From positions 87,001-151,000 of the forward strand of contig NZ_CP132507.1 in assembly GCF_032191775.1 (NCBI RefSeq): 64,000 bases of DNA, written 5' to 3'. The notes under the pieces are model-generated. The model was not told the DNA's origin and made no database searches. It was given only the letters and a program-made list of their open reading frames with translations. This DNA comes from Rhodoferax mekongensis (GTDB taxonomy: Bacteria; Pseudomonadota; Gammaproteobacteria; Burkholderiales; Burkholderiaceae_C). Of the stretch, positions 7,982 to 17,481 are shown one piece after another. Every line of letters begins with the position of its first letter. Within the stretch, counting starts at the first letter, position 1. The position numbers and the translations under genes are program-made.

Positions 7982-9967
7982 ATGAGCGTTCTCAACATCG
8001 GCACCCGCGCCCTGCAAGCCAACCAGATTGCCCTGCAAACGGCAGGCAACAACATTGCCAACGTCAACACGCCCGGCTATTCCCGCCAGAGCGTGGTGCT
8101 GACTGCAGTCGCAGGACAGTTCAGTGGTGGTGGCTATGTCGGCAAAGGGGTCGATGTACAAACCATACAGCGCAACTTCAGCACATTTTTGACACGCCAG
8201 GCCACACTGGCCAGCGCCACCCAAAATGCCGATCTGGCTCGCTCCAACAAACTCAACCAGTTGCAAGACATTTTTTCAGGCGGCAGCACTGGGCTGGGAG
8301 CAGCAGTCAGCGACATGATGAATGCGTTCTCTGATGTCGCCAGTGCGCCCACCGACCTGACAGCGCGCACCGTCGCACTGACTCGGGTGGATGAAACGGC
8401 AGGTCGTTTCCGCACTGCCTCCCAGGCATTGGATGATCTGCAAACGGGCGTGCAGCAGGAGCTATCGCAAAAGGCGGATGCCATCAACACATTGGCACGC
8501 AACATCGCTGACGTGAATGAGGAAATCGCCCGGGCACAGGGGTCCGGCCAGCCACCCAACGATCTGTTGGACCGTCGCGACCAACTGGTGCGCGAACTCA
8601 ACCAATATGTGCAAACCACGTCCATTCCTGCGGACGACGGAACGGTCGGAATTTTCTTGGCGGGCAGCCAACCGCTGGTGCTGGGAACTACGGTGTCCCC
8701 GGTGTCTATCGTCAGTGACGAATTCGGCGACCCCCTCAAGAGCAAACTCGCAATCACCCGTGACGGACAGCAGATTCTGTTGGACGAAAATGCATTGGGG
8801 GGTGGTGAAGTCTCCGGGTTGCTGCGTTTTCAAAACAACGATCTGGCAGAAGGACGCAACCTGCTCGGGCGCCTGACCTTGGCCATCACCATGGAAATGA
8901 ATGCCCAGCACAAGCTGGGGCTCGATCTGGACGGTAACGCCGGCGGCGACCTCTTCACCACTATCGATCTGAACACGACAGCCAATATCCGTGCGCCAGA
9001 GGCTCCGGCCAAAGTCAACTCCAACCCCTTGGTGCAAATCACGATGACCGTGACCGACACCACCCAGCTGGCTGCGTCGGACTACACCATCAACTTCAAC
9101 TCGGCTACCAGCGGTACCATCACCCGTCTGTCCGATGGCAAGGTGACCAACTTCACGCAGACCTTGCCCTCCACCACTTTGGCTACTGTGGATGGCATCA
9201 CGTTTGACATGCCCAGCGCAGCGCTTGCTACCCCCCAAGTACCGACGGTGGGCGACCGTTTTCTGATCAAACCCTTCTCCACTTCCGCCAGCAATGTCGC
9301 ACGGGTTTTCTCGACGCCACGCCAGCTGGCCGTTGCCAGCCCCATCGCCGGGGCGATGGGCACCACCAACAAAGGGAGTCTTCAGCAAGTTTCCCTGACG
9401 GCATTGAGCAACAACCAAACTGCGACGCCACATGCGCCGGTCAAGCTCACCTTTACCAGCGCGACTACGTACACCCGCAGCGACGAACTGCCGACACCGG
9501 ACACGACCGTCTACACTTTTGACCCCAATACTGCAATTACCGCAGTGGACCCTTTGGCCAATTGGAGCCTCAAGCTCACTGGTACGCCCAAGGCCGGAGA
9601 TACATTCACGGTTGTGGACATCAAGGACCCGGCCTACAAACTGGACCTCAAACTGAATGGCGGAAACGCCACGGCCATGATGAACCTGCGGGACAAAGCC
9701 ATGTTTGACGGTGCAGCCATGACCGATGGCTACGCCAGCGCCATCTCGCAAATCGGCATTCGCACCCAAAGCGCAAGCTACGCGGCCACGGTTTCAAGTT
9801 CGATTGCGGCCAACCTCGAGAAAGACCGCAGCGCGGTGTCTGGCGTGAATCTGGACGAAGAGGCCGCCAAATTGATCCAGTTCCAACAAGCCTACCAAGC
9901 GTCCGCCAAAATGATTCAGATTGCCCAAAACATCTTCGATACCCTGATCCAGGGGCTGGGCCGCTAA
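7982..9967 (+). CDS. flgK: Flagellar hook-associated protein 1 FlgK
   Basis: 661 aa, about 100 residues longer than the enterobacterial protein. N terminus: SVLNIGTRALQANQIALQTA, then NNIANVNTPGYSRQSV. C terminus: VNLDEEAAKLIQFQQAYQAS followed by a helix ending in IQGLGR. It forms the hook-filament junction with FlgL. The extra length is in a Thr/Ser-rich variable region at about residues 330-570. It lies 18 bp after flgJ. Confidence 0.95.
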   Translation: MSVLNIGTRALQANQIALQTAGNNIANVNTPGYSRQSVVLTAVAGQFSGGGYVGKGVDVQTIQRNFSTFLTRQATLASATQNADLARSNKLNQLQDIFSGGSTGLGAAVSDMMNAFSDVASAPTDLTARTVALTRVDETAGRFRTASQALDDLQTGVQQELSQKADAINTLARNIADVNEEIARAQGSGQPPNDLLDRRDQLVRELNQYVQTTSIPADDGTVGIFLAGSQPLVLGTTVSPVSIVSDEFGDPLKSKLAITRDGQQILLDENALGGGEVSGLLRFQNNDLAEGRNLLGRLTLAITMEMNAQHKLGLDLDGNAGGDLFTTIDLNTTANIRAPEAPAKVNSNPLVQITMTVTDTTQLAASDYTINFNSATSGTITRLSDGKVTNFTQTLPSTTLATVDGITFDMPSAALATPQVPTVGDRFLIKPFSTSASNVARVFSTPRQLAVASPIAGAMGTTNKGSLQQVSLTALSNNQTATPHAPVKLTFTSATTYTRSDELPTPDTTVYTFDPNTAITAVDPLANWSLKLTGTPKAGDTFTVVDIKDPAYKLDLKLNGGNATAMMNLRDKAMFDGAAMTDGYASAISQIGIRTQSASYAATVSSSIAANLEKDRSAVSGVNLDEEAAKLIQFQQAYQASAKMIQIAQNIFDTLIQGLGR

Positions 9968-9986
9968 GGCCTGAAGGAGTCTCACC

Positions 9987-11312
9987 ATGGCTGTCAATCT
10001 CTCCCGCCTCGCTTCTGCGAACACCTATGACAACGCACTGAGCAATCTGTCCAAGCGACAGACCGCACTTTCCAACCTACAGGAAAACCTCACCTCCGGC
10101 AAGCGCGTAGTGCGAGCCAGCGACGATCCCACCGGCGCAGCCCAAGCCGAGCGCGCACTGACCCGCCTCTCCCGCATTGCCACCGATCAACGCGCCCTGG
10201 AAGCACAACGCAACACCATTGCCAATGCCGAGAGCACGCTGGGTGACGTGGTAGATGCCCTGCAACAGTTCCGCGAGCTGGTGGTGAGTGCCGGCAACGG
10301 CAGCCACACACCCGCGGAGCGGACTACCATCGCCAACCAGCTCCAAGGCTTGCGTGAGCAAATCCTGGGCTACGCCAATCGCAAGGACACCAATGGCCAA
10401 CCTCTGTTCGGAGCCCTGGCCAGCGCGGCCGAACCGTTCAGCGGCCCCAGTGCGACAGCACCGGACTACACCTACAACGGCTTGCCGGGCCAGACCGCAA
10501 CCAGCAACACCTCGATTGCAAGCGCACTGGATGGCGAAAGCGCGTTCATGCACCAGCCCTCGCGCGATGGTGTTTACAACGTCAGTGTCGGCAACCTGAC
10601 CACAGGCAGCATCAGCAACGGGCGGGCGCTTACCACCGGCAATGTGTCTGTGACGGATGCCAGCCTGGTCACCCGGGCCACTTACAAGATCACATTCGGT
10701 CCTGTCGTTGCAGGCGCTACGGCAGGCACCAGCTCGACGAGCTACACCATTGAAGAAATCCCCGCGACCGGCGACCTGCCGACCTTCCCGGGGCCGCCTT
10801 ACCAGGTCGGTCCGTTTACCGTCCCGGACTACCCGTCTTCCAAACCGGTATCGGTCTTGATTGCCGACCAAGCAGGCCCTCCTGCCATCACCGGCATGCC
10901 GGGTCTGTCACTCACCATTACCGGCACACCGGCTGCTGGCGATGTGGTGACCGTGGACCCCAACCCCAGCATCTTCAGCGTGATGGACGACGCCATCCGC
11001 GACATTGGTGGAGCCGCCAACGCAAATGCCGCCACCCAAGCCGTGGGCCAGGCTCTGCACAACTTGGACATTGGCATGAACCGGGTTTCTGCGATTCGCG
11101 GCCAGGCAGGCGACCTGCTGAACCGGGCCGACCGCATTACCTCCAACCAGGAGAGCAAGAGCATCCAGTTGGAAGCGGACCGATCCCGCGCCGAAGACCT
11201 GGACATGATCAAGGGCGTGGCGGACTTCCAGAACCAGCAAACCGCCTACCAAGCCGCGCTGCAATCCTACGCGCAGGTACAAAAACTGTCGCTCTTCAAC
11301 TTCATCAGTTGA
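9987..11312 (+). CDS. flgL: Flagellar hook-associated protein 3 FlgL
   Basis: 441 aa flagellin-like protein, longer than the roughly 317 aa enterobacterial form. The N-terminal D0/D1 helices include LTSGKRVVRASDDPTGAAQA. The C terminus is DMIKGVADFQNQQTAYQAAL followed by a short helix ending in LFNFIS. The insert at about residues 140-340 is the variable outer domain. It is the second junction protein between hook and filament. An AAGGAG ribosome binding site lies before ATG 9987. Confidence 0.94.
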   Translation: MAVNLSRLASANTYDNALSNLSKRQTALSNLQENLTSGKRVVRASDDPTGAAQAERALTRLSRIATDQRALEAQRNTIANAESTLGDVVDALQQFRELVVSAGNGSHTPAERTTIANQLQGLREQILGYANRKDTNGQPLFGALASAAEPFSGPSATAPDYTYNGLPGQTATSNTSIASALDGESAFMHQPSRDGVYNVSVGNLTTGSISNGRALTTGNVSVTDASLVTRATYKITFGPVVAGATAGTSSTSYTIEEIPATGDLPTFPGPPYQVGPFTVPDYPSSKPVSVLIADQAGPPAITGMPGLSLTITGTPAAGDVVTVDPNPSIFSVMDDAIRDIGGAANANAATQAVGQALHNLDIGMNRVSAIRGQAGDLLNRADRITSNQESKSIQLEADRSRAEDLDMIKGVADFQNQQTAYQAALQSYAQVQKLSLFNFIS

Positions 11313-11316
11313 TGCC

Positions 11317-12537
11317 ATGAGCAGCTCGGTACTCGGCAGCGTCACCATCGGCTATGAACCGGTGTGGGATCAATGGCGCAAGCGCATCGGGGTACGCCTC
11401 TGGCTGGACCCTGAAAGCAGCAGTGCGGTGGACGCCAACCACCTCATTCTGGCCTTGCAAGAACTGTGGCCTGCATCGCGCGAAGTCTGTCTGCTCCATG
11501 CCCAGGCACCCGGCTTGCTGGCGGACCTGCTGGAACATTGCAATGCAAGCAACATCTGGTTGGAAATTCCGCAGGCGTGGCTGGGCAACGCGTTGTTGGC
11601 CGGTCGCGTGCGCAAAGCCCAGCAGCGCGGCGTCAAACTGGTGTGGGCCGGCGAACCCGGGGAGCGCCCAGCCGAGGCATCCGCCGGCTGGTTCCACTCG
11701 GCCATGTTGTCGCTGACCGCCCAGGACGCCCTGGGTGCGCTGCGCGCAGCGCTGCGAAAAAGCCACGACGGCGGCAGCCATGGCAGCCGCCACACGGACA
11801 GTCCGGTGCTGTCCGGACAACTGTACGAATCGCTCGCCAGTCAGGCTCTGGTGGAACATGCGCTGGACCAACAACATGTGCGTGGCGTGGCGGGCTGGCC
11901 CACCGAGGAGATGCTGTACGCCTACCGTTACCGCCAGATCCAGCCGGCCCGCCAGGCCCTGTTGGACTTGGTGCATGCCATAGATGCCGATGAGTCGCTG
12001 GAAGCGCTGGAACACACCATGGGCAATGAACCCCTGCTGTGCTACCGCTTCTTGCGCTACGCCAACTCCGCATCACTGAGCTTGCGCAGCGAAGTCACCA
12101 GCCTGCGCCAAGGCTTGATGACCCTCGGTTACAGCCGCCTGCGCGCCTGGCTGATGGAACAGCTGCCCCACGCCAGCGCAGACACCAACCTCGACCCCAT
12201 ACGCCACACCATGGTCCTGCGTGCACGGATCATGGAGCGCCTTGCTGATGCGGGCGTGGAGGATGACCTGCGGCGCGAAGTTTTTTTGTGCGGCGTTTTT
12301 TCCCAGGTGGACTTGCTGCTCGGCGAAAACCTGGGCGCGGCCTTGCACCGCTTGCCTTTGCCGGGACGGGTCTCGTCCGCGGTAGTGGGGCACACCGGAC
12401 CGTATGCACCTTGGCTGGAAGTAGCCTCCGCGTTGGAGGGCCACAATACCAAGGTCATCCGCGACGTGTGCCGGGCCCACCAGATCGCCTCCGACGAAGT
12501 CAATCGGGCCCTATTGCGCTCCCTGGCCCAGCAATGA
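11317..12537 (+). CDS. degenerate EAL / HDOD-domain protein (signalling, function unknown)
   Basis: 406 aa, starting 4 bp after the flgL stop and so part of the flagellar operon. The C-terminal half (about residues 200-400) resembles an HDOD domain, with LLCYRFLRYANSASLSLR and SLRQGLMTLGYSRLRAWL. The N-terminal half (about 10-190) has the layout of a decayed EAL-like domain (GYEPVWDQ, ILALQELWP, WLEIP) but lacks the catalytic acidic motifs of a phosphodiesterase. EAL-HDOD proteins are regulatory in known cases. Location suggests a role in flagellar or c-di-GMP signalling; that is inference. Confidence 0.75.
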   Translation: MSSSVLGSVTIGYEPVWDQWRKRIGVRLWLDPESSSAVDANHLILALQELWPASREVCLLHAQAPGLLADLLEHCNASNIWLEIPQAWLGNALLAGRVRKAQQRGVKLVWAGEPGERPAEASAGWFHSAMLSLTAQDALGALRAALRKSHDGGSHGSRHTDSPVLSGQLYESLASQALVEHALDQQHVRGVAGWPTEEMLYAYRYRQIQPARQALLDLVHAIDADESLEALEHTMGNEPLLCYRFLRYANSASLSLRSEVTSLRQGLMTLGYSRLRAWLMEQLPHASADTNLDPIRHTMVLRARIMERLADAGVEDDLRREVFLCGVFSQVDLLLGENLGAALHRLPLPGRVSSAVVGHTGPYAPWLEVASALEGHNTKVIRDVCRAHQIASDEVNRALLRSLAQQ

Positions 12538-12577
12538 ATCAAATCAGGCCATAGCGCCTGTGAAACCTGCGCACCCA

Positions 12578-12594
12578 GCTCCTGAATTGATAGC
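12578..12594 (+). repeat. short interspersed repeat, left-arm form, intergenic
   Basis: GCTCCTGAATTGATAGC matches the core GCT(C/A)-N9-TAGC seen at ten other places in the window. It lies between two convergent stop codons. An 11-bp direct repeat AATCAGGCCAT (12542-12552 and 12597-12607) brackets it. Confidence 0.7.
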
Positions 12595-12598
12595 AGAA

Positions 12599-14227
12599 TC
12601 AGGCCATCGCCAAGCGCAAGCTGGGAATTGCACGGGGCGCGCTGATGTGCTTCAGGCCCGTTTGTCCGTCCAGTTTGAATAGTGCCACGGTATCCACCAG
12701 CTCTTGTGTTTGCTGCTGCAGGTTCTGGGACGCAGTGGCGCTTTCTTCCACCAATGCTGCGTTCTGCTGCGTGGTCTGATCCAGCTGGGTGACCGCTTCA
12801 CCGATTTGGGCTATCGCTCGCTCCTGCTCCTCGCTCGCGTGGCTGATTTCTTCCACCATATGCCCCACCCGCTGCACTACATCCACCATATCGCGAATGG
12901 TGGACCCCGCCTCGGTCACCAGCTCTGTGCCGGAACTCACTTGCAATACGCTGTCCTGAATCAACTGCTTGATTTCTCTGGCAGCCTCAGCGCTGCGCTG
13001 TGCGAGTTGGCGCACTTCACTTGCCACCACGGCAAAGCCGCGGCCGTGCTCTCCTGCGCGGGCGGCTTCCACCGCTGCATTGAGAGCCAGAATATTGGTC
13101 TGAAATGCGATGCCGTCTATCACACTGGTGATCTCACCGATCCGGCGTGAACTTGCGTTGATCCCTTGCATGGTCAGCACCACCTGCGCCACTTGCGCGC
13201 CGCCCCGCTCCGCCACCACGCTGGCATTGCTTGCTAGCGCGTTGGCAGCCCGTGCACCTTCTGTACTCTTGCGGGCTGCTCCGTTGAGCTCTTCCATGGT
13301 GGCTGCCGTTTCCTCCAGGGCACTGGCTTGCTCTTCGGTACGCTGGCTCAGGTCCAAACCGCCAGCGGCAACTTGCTGAACACCGGTTGCCAGATTCTCA
13401 GTAGCCGACCGGACCCGCCCCACAATTTGCACCAGGCTACCCCGCATGGCGGCCATGTAGGCCAACACGCTGCCCTCCGGCGCGCGGGCAAACTGCTCTT
13501 TGTAAGTCAAGTCGCCATGGGCCACGCTCTCGGCCGTGGCGCGCAGTTCTGAAGGCTCTGCCCCCAAGGCCTTGCCCAAGTAGCGGATCATGGCCGCTGC
13601 CATCAGAAAGGCCGACAACAAGGCCACCAGGGCAATGCCCGCCAGGAGCTGAAGGTTGCGGTGAAAAGACGCGTCAGCCTCACTCAGCATGCTCTGCGAA
13701 CGCTGGGTGGCATAGGCGGCGTATTCCTCTGACTTCGCCACCATAGCCACCAACAGCGGGCGGCATTCGAGGTTGATTTTTTCAATGGCCTGCTCGCGAA
13801 GCCCCTTCATCCCCAAGTCCACCACGGCCAGCGCGACTGGTAAATACTTCGCTTCCACTTTGGCAATCTCATCGACCAAGGCGCGCCCGCGCGCCGTCTC
13901 GTCGGCGTCCTGCATGCGCTGGGTCAAGGCTGCGAGTTTGGCGCCTACCTGCTGGTTGGCCGCCACCACCAAGGCGAATTCCTGGTCTTTGTCATTGGCG
14001 TTGGCCGCAATGACCAGGTTTCTCGCATGCACCGCACGCTTGAATACCGCCGCCTGTAATTCCTCTGCCAGCGTGGATCGTGCATTGCTCCCTTGCACAA
14101 AAGCGGCCATGTCCGCGTGCATGGCTTTGGTGGAGCGGTAGCCCATCCAGGAGGTGAGCACCAGAAAGCCGATCATCAGGCCGAAGGCCATGCTGAGTTG
14201 GGCGCGAATTGTCAGACGAGTGAACAT
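12599..14227 (-). CDS. Methyl-accepting chemotaxis protein
   Basis: 542 aa inner-membrane receptor. TM1 is at about residues 10-30 ([17 protein letters not shown]). A periplasmic four-helix-type sensor domain spans about 33-185, TM2 is at about 190-212, then a HAMP domain. The cytoplasmic signalling helix bundle has the conserved hairpin [20 protein letters not shown] followed by [20 protein letters not shown]. It relays ligand binding to CheA/CheW. The ligand cannot be read from sequence. It is a single-gene unit convergent with the flagellar operon; an AAAGGTGA ribosome binding site precedes ATG 14227. Confidence 0.95.
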   Translation of the reverse strand: MFTRLTIRAQLSMAFGLMIGFLVLTSWMGYRSTKAMHADMAAFVQGSNARSTLAEELQAAVFKRAVHARNLVIAANANDKDQEFALVVAANQQVGAKLAALTQRMQDADETARGRALVDEIAKVEAKYLPVALAVVDLGMKGLREQAIEKINLECRPLLVAMVAKSEEYAAYATQRSQSMLSEADASFHRNLQLLAGIALVALLSAFLMAAAMIRYLGKALGAEPSELRATAESVAHGDLTYKEQFARAPEGSVLAYMAAMRGSLVQIVGRVRSATENLATGVQQVAAGGLDLSQRTEEQASALEETAATMEELNGAARKSTEGARAANALASNASVVAERGGAQVAQVVLTMQGINASSRRIGEITSVIDGIAFQTNILALNAAVEAARAGEHGRGFAVVASEVRQLAQRSAEAAREIKQLIQDSVLQVSSGTELVTEAGSTIRDMVDVVQRVGHMVEEISHASEEQERAIAQIGEAVTQLDQTTQQNAALVEESATASQNLQQQTQELVDTVALFKLDGQTGLKHISAPRAIPSLRLAMA

Positions 14228-14256
14228 GGAATCACCTTTACGGTTGGTGATTCGAA

Positions 14257-14284
14257 TTTATAACAAAAAGAATAAATATGTCAA
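14257..14284 (-). promoter_or_regulatory. sigma-70-type promoter of the chemoreceptor gene
   Basis: On the minus strand TTGACA (14284-14279), a 16-bp spacer and TATAAA (14262-14257) stand about 30 bp before the start codon, inside a strikingly AT-rich stretch (14250-14310). This is close to perfect sigma-70 consensus. Confidence 0.7.
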
Positions 14285-14342
14285 ATATTTGTTAACAACA
14301 AAATAGTCATCATGATTTTTGAGAATGCGTTACGTCCTTTGC

Positions 14343-15803
14343 TCACAAACGAAGCTGCTCATCCCGCAGCCGCGCAAACGTCTTCCAGAACTGCGCCTCC
14401 TGGGTGGATGCAAAGTTGATGCGCATGAGGCTGCTGGGCGTGCGCCGGGCGTGAAACAGGGCCCCGGGTGCGAGCAGGTAGCCCTCGTCCAGCATGCGCT
14501 GGCTGAGAGCATCGGTGTCCACCCCGGTCTCCACCCAGCCGAACAGGCCCACCGGGTCCGATGCAAACGTGCAGCCGTGGGCCAGCGCCAGCTTCACGCT
14601 GCGGGCGCGGGCAGCATCGAGTTGGGTGCGTATGCGCTCGGCGTGCCGGCGCAGCTGGCCCTGGTCTATGCACCAAGCCATGGCCTTTTCCAATAGCGCA
14701 GGCGTGGTCAGGGTGGAAAGCAGCTTGGTGTCCAGCAAGCGCTCAGCCAAGTCTTTGGGAGCGGCCATGTAGCCCACGCGCCAGTTGGGCGCGAGGATCT
14801 TGGCAAAGCCGGCCACATAGATAGTGCGCTGCAACCCGTCCAGCGCGCACAGGCGGGTGGCATGGTCCGGGGCGAAGTGGCTATAGGTGTCGTCTTCGAC
14901 GATATGGAAATCGTGCTGATTCGCCAACTGCAGGATTCGGTACGCGCTGCTGGGCGAGAGGCAAAAGCCGGTGGGGTTGTGGAACACACTCACGCTCACA
15001 AACAGCTTGGGCTTGTGCACCTCACAGTACTTGGCCATGACCTCCAGGTCCGGCCCGTCGGCCCGGCGCGGTACCGGCAGGATGCGCATGCCCAAGGCGT
15101 CCAGCCGCGCAAACTCCACCGCCCAGCCGGGTTCTTCGACCATCACATAGTCACCCGCGCGCAGCAGGGTGCGGCTCACCACGTCCAGCGCATGGGTGGC
15201 GCCCATGGTGGTGATGATCTGCTCCGGCGCGGCATGCACTGCCAGCCCCGCCAGCTTGGTGGACAGCGCCCGGCGCAACCCGATGTCGCCGGCCGGCTCG
15301 CCGTATTGCAGGGAGAAGGCGTTCAGCGCTTCCACGCTGCAACTGCGGCGCACCGCGGTGGCCAAAAAGGTAGTCTCCAGCCACTCCTTGGGCAGCACGC
15401 CCATGCCGGGCTGGGGCTTATTGCTCACCCCGTGGAACATGCCGCGAATCAAGGCCGTCGCATTGAGCGGCGCACGCTGGCGGGGCATGGTCAGCATCAA
15501 GCTGCCACCGTCTGCGCCGGCCTCATTTGCTCCTGAAATCATAGCTTCTCGCGCACTATCCATGGGCGCCAAGGGCACATCTCTTACATAAAAGCCCCGG
15601 TTGCGGCGCGCCTCGATCAGGCCTTGGGCCAGCAGCTGGTCATAGGCGGTCACCACGGTGGACGGGCTCACCTTTTGTTGCTGGGCACACAGGCGCACCG
15701 AGGGCAGGCGCGCACCGGGCGCCAGCAAGCGGTCGCGGATGCGCTGGGCGAACACAGCGCAGAGCTGCTCAGCCAGGGTCTGTGCGGCGGTTTTCATCAA
15801 CAT
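14343..15803 (-). CDS. MocR/GntR-family transcriptional regulator with aminotransferase-like domain
   Basis: 486 aa from ATG 15803, chosen because GGAGAG lies about 7 bases upstream; the frame is open to 15935 but would then run through the operator. The N-terminal winged helix-turn-helix (about residues 10-75) includes RLPSVRLCAQQQKVSPSTVV. The rest is a fold-type I aminotransferase domain with PLP-binding Lys335 in VAGFAKILAPNWRVG. MocR proteins bind PLP or amino-acid adducts and usually control a divergent neighbour, here the amino-acid operon starting at 15914. A repeat copy inside the gene encodes SAREAMISG in the linker. Confidence 0.92.
   Translation of the reverse strand: MLMKTAAQTLAEQLCAVFAQRIRDRLLAPGARLPSVRLCAQQQKVSPSTVVTAYDQLLAQGLIEARRNRGFYVRDVPLAPMDSAREAMISGANEAGADGGSLMLTMPRQRAPLNATALIRGMFHGVSNKPQPGMGVLPKEWLETTFLATAVRRSCSVEALNAFSLQYGEPAGDIGLRRALSTKLAGLAVHAAPEQIITTMGATHALDVVSRTLLRAGDYVMVEEPGWAVEFARLDALGMRILPVPRRADGPDLEVMAKYCEVHKPKLFVSVSVFHNPTGFCLSPSSAYRILQLANQHDFHIVEDDTYSHFAPDHATRLCALDGLQRTIYVAGFAKILAPNWRVGYMAAPKDLAERLLDTKLLSTLTTPALLEKAMAWCIDQGQLRRHAERIRTQLDAARARSVKLALAHGCTFASDPVGLFGWVETGVDTDALSQRMLDEGYLLAPGALFHARRTPSSLMRINFASTQEAQFWKTFARLRDEQLRL
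15529..15570 (+). repeat. short interspersed repeat, 42-bp form, inside the MocR gene
   Basis: Core GCTCCTGAAATCATAGC, then TTCTCGCGCACTATCCA and TGGGCGCC. It is read from the minus strand as part of the linker between DNA-binding and aminotransferase domains. Same length and layout as the copies at 26883, 34105, 35869 and 44510. Confidence 0.8.
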
Positions 15804-15870
15804 GGGCGGACTCTCCGGGCAAGGCTGTAACGGTGGTGCCAGCAATACAGATTGCAGGCTGTTTAGAAAA

Positions 15871-15906
15871 ACTGTACTGCAACTGTGCTGTTTTTCAAAG
15901 TACAGT
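15871..15906. promoter_or_regulatory. candidate MocR operator between divergent genes
   Basis: ACTGTACT (15871-15878) is directly repeated as ACTGTGCT (15882-15889), one helical turn (11 bp) apart. It recurs inverted and perfect as AGTACAGT (15899-15906). MocR regulators typically bind repeated sites in the divergent intergenic region. The sites overlap the expected promoters of both genes. Confidence 0.6.
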
Positions 15907-15913
15907 GAATCGC

Positions 15914-16840
15914 ATGAACTCCAAAAACGAAACACGCGGCCTCTGGCTGGGCCTGCTGGGCGTGGCGATCTTTGCCATCACCCTGCCCATGACCCGCCTG
16001 GCCACCGGCACCGCCGACGCCCCCCAGCTCTCGCCCTGGTTTGTGACGCTGGGTCGCGCGGCGCTGGCCGGAGGTTTGTCGATCGTGTTTTTGCTCGCCA
16101 GCCGTTCCCGCTGGCCCACACCGGGCGAGTGGCGCCCCTTGAGCATTGCCACGCTGGGCAATGCACTCGGTTTTCCCGTGCTCATCGGCTACGCACTGCG
16201 CACCATCAGCGCCAGCCATGCCGCCGTCATCATTGCCTTGCTGCCGCTGGCGACGGCCGTGGTAGCCGCCATCGTCATGCATCAACGGGCACGGTTGGGC
16301 TTCTGGCTGAGTGCTTGCATAGGCGCTGCGCTGGTGGTGGGTTTTTCGCTCTACCGTGCCATGCAGCACAGCGCTGGCATGGCCCTGGAGTGGGGCGATG
16401 TGCTGATGCTGGGTGCCGTGGCGTCCGCGGCACTGGGTTATGTGTATGGCGCCAAGGTCACGCCCACGCTGGGTGCGGAGCAGGTCATTTGCTGGGTGTG
16501 CGTGCTGGCGCTCCCCGTGACCCTGCCGGGGGCTTTGCTGACCTGGCCGGAGCACAGCATCCGCGCCAGCTCCTGGTGGGCGCTGGGCTACGTGGGGGTT
16601 TTCTCCATGTGGGCGGGCTTCTTTGCCTGGTACCGCGGCCTCGCATTGGGCGGCACGCTCAAGGTCAGCCAGATACAACTGCTGCAACCGTTCTTGAGCA
16701 TTCTGGCGGCCATCCCTCTCCTGGGTGAGTCGCTCGATCTGGTGACGGTGGGCTTCGCGCTTGCGGTGGTGGCTACGGTGTTCATCGGCAAACGCTTTGC
16801 ATCGGGCGCCCCACCTATGCCGCAAGGAAAGACGCCATGA
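15914..16840 (+). CDS. DMT-superfamily (EamA) transporter
   Basis: 308 aa with about ten hydrophobic helices and two EamA-like halves, typical of drug/metabolite exporters such as the RhaT/YdcZ-like groups. ATG 15914 is used; the longer open frame would start inside the divergent regulator. Start MNSKNETRGLWLGLLGVAIF; C-terminal half ends with the EamA pattern PFLSILAAIPLLGESL. First gene of the operon facing the MocR regulator; its stop overlaps the next start (ATGA). Probably exports an amino acid or analogue; substrate unknown. Confidence 0.85.
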   Translation: MNSKNETRGLWLGLLGVAIFAITLPMTRLATGTADAPQLSPWFVTLGRAALAGGLSIVFLLASRSRWPTPGEWRPLSIATLGNALGFPVLIGYALRTISASHAAVIIALLPLATAVVAAIVMHQRARLGFWLSACIGAALVVGFSLYRAMQHSAGMALEWGDVLMLGAVASAALGYVYGAKVTPTLGAEQVICWVCVLALPVTLPGALLTWPEHSIRASSWWALGYVGVFSMWAGFFAWYRGLALGGTLKVSQIQLLQPFLSILAAIPLLGESLDLVTVGFALAVVATVFIGKRFASGAPPMPQGKTP

Positions 16841-17454
16841 ACACCGACACCCTGTTCGCCGCCGGCTTGTTCGCGGTAGTGAGCTCCGTCACGCCCGGGC
16901 CCAACAACACCATGCTCATGGCATCTGGCGTGAACTTCGGCTTCCGCCGTGCGCAGCCGCACCTGTGGGGCGTGAACCTCGGTTTCACTTTCATGGTCTT
17001 GTGCGTGGGCTTGGGGCTTCACTCGGTGCTGGACCGCTTTCCGCAGTTCTACGACTTGCTGCGCTACGCGGGCTCAGCCTACATGCTTTGGATCGCCTGG
17101 AAGCTAGCCAACGCCCGGCCGGCACCTGCTGCAGACCATGATGACGGCAACACGCCACCCACCATCCAACCCATGGGCTTCTGGGCGGCGGCCGCTTTCC
17201 AGTGGGTCAACCCCAAAGCCTGGGTGATGGCGGTGACCTGCATGAGCGCCTACCTGCCGGCCAACGCCGGCATGGCGCAAGTGGCGCTGCTGGCAGGCCT
17301 GTTTATGGTGCTGGGCGCACCCTGCTCCGCGTTCTGGGTGGGCTTTGGCCAAGCCATGCGCGGCCTGCTGCAAGACCCGATGCGCCTGCGCATCTTCAAC
17401 GTCACGATGGCGCTGGCCCTGGTGGCCTCGCTCTACCCTATGCTCACGAGCTGA
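16837..17454 (+). CDS. LysE/RhtB-family amino-acid exporter (first of three)
   Basis: 205 aa, about six membrane helices. The family signature VTPGPNNTMLMASG is at about residues 20-35, followed by a glycine-rich second helix. The conserved NPKAW lies at about residue 126. It overlaps the upstream DMT gene by 4 bp, so the two are likely translationally coupled. RhtB-type proteins export amino acids by proton antiport; the substrate here is not evident. Confidence 0.9.
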   Translation: MNTDTLFAAGLFAVVSSVTPGPNNTMLMASGVNFGFRRAQPHLWGVNLGFTFMVLCVGLGLHSVLDRFPQFYDLLRYAGSAYMLWIAWKLANARPAPAADHDDGNTPPTIQPMGFWAAAAFQWVNPKAWVMAVTCMSAYLPANAGMAQVALLAGLFMVLGAPCSAFWVGFGQAMRGLLQDPMRLRIFNVTMALALVASLYPMLTS

Positions 17455-17481
17455 AACCGCATTTTTCAAGAGACGATAACC

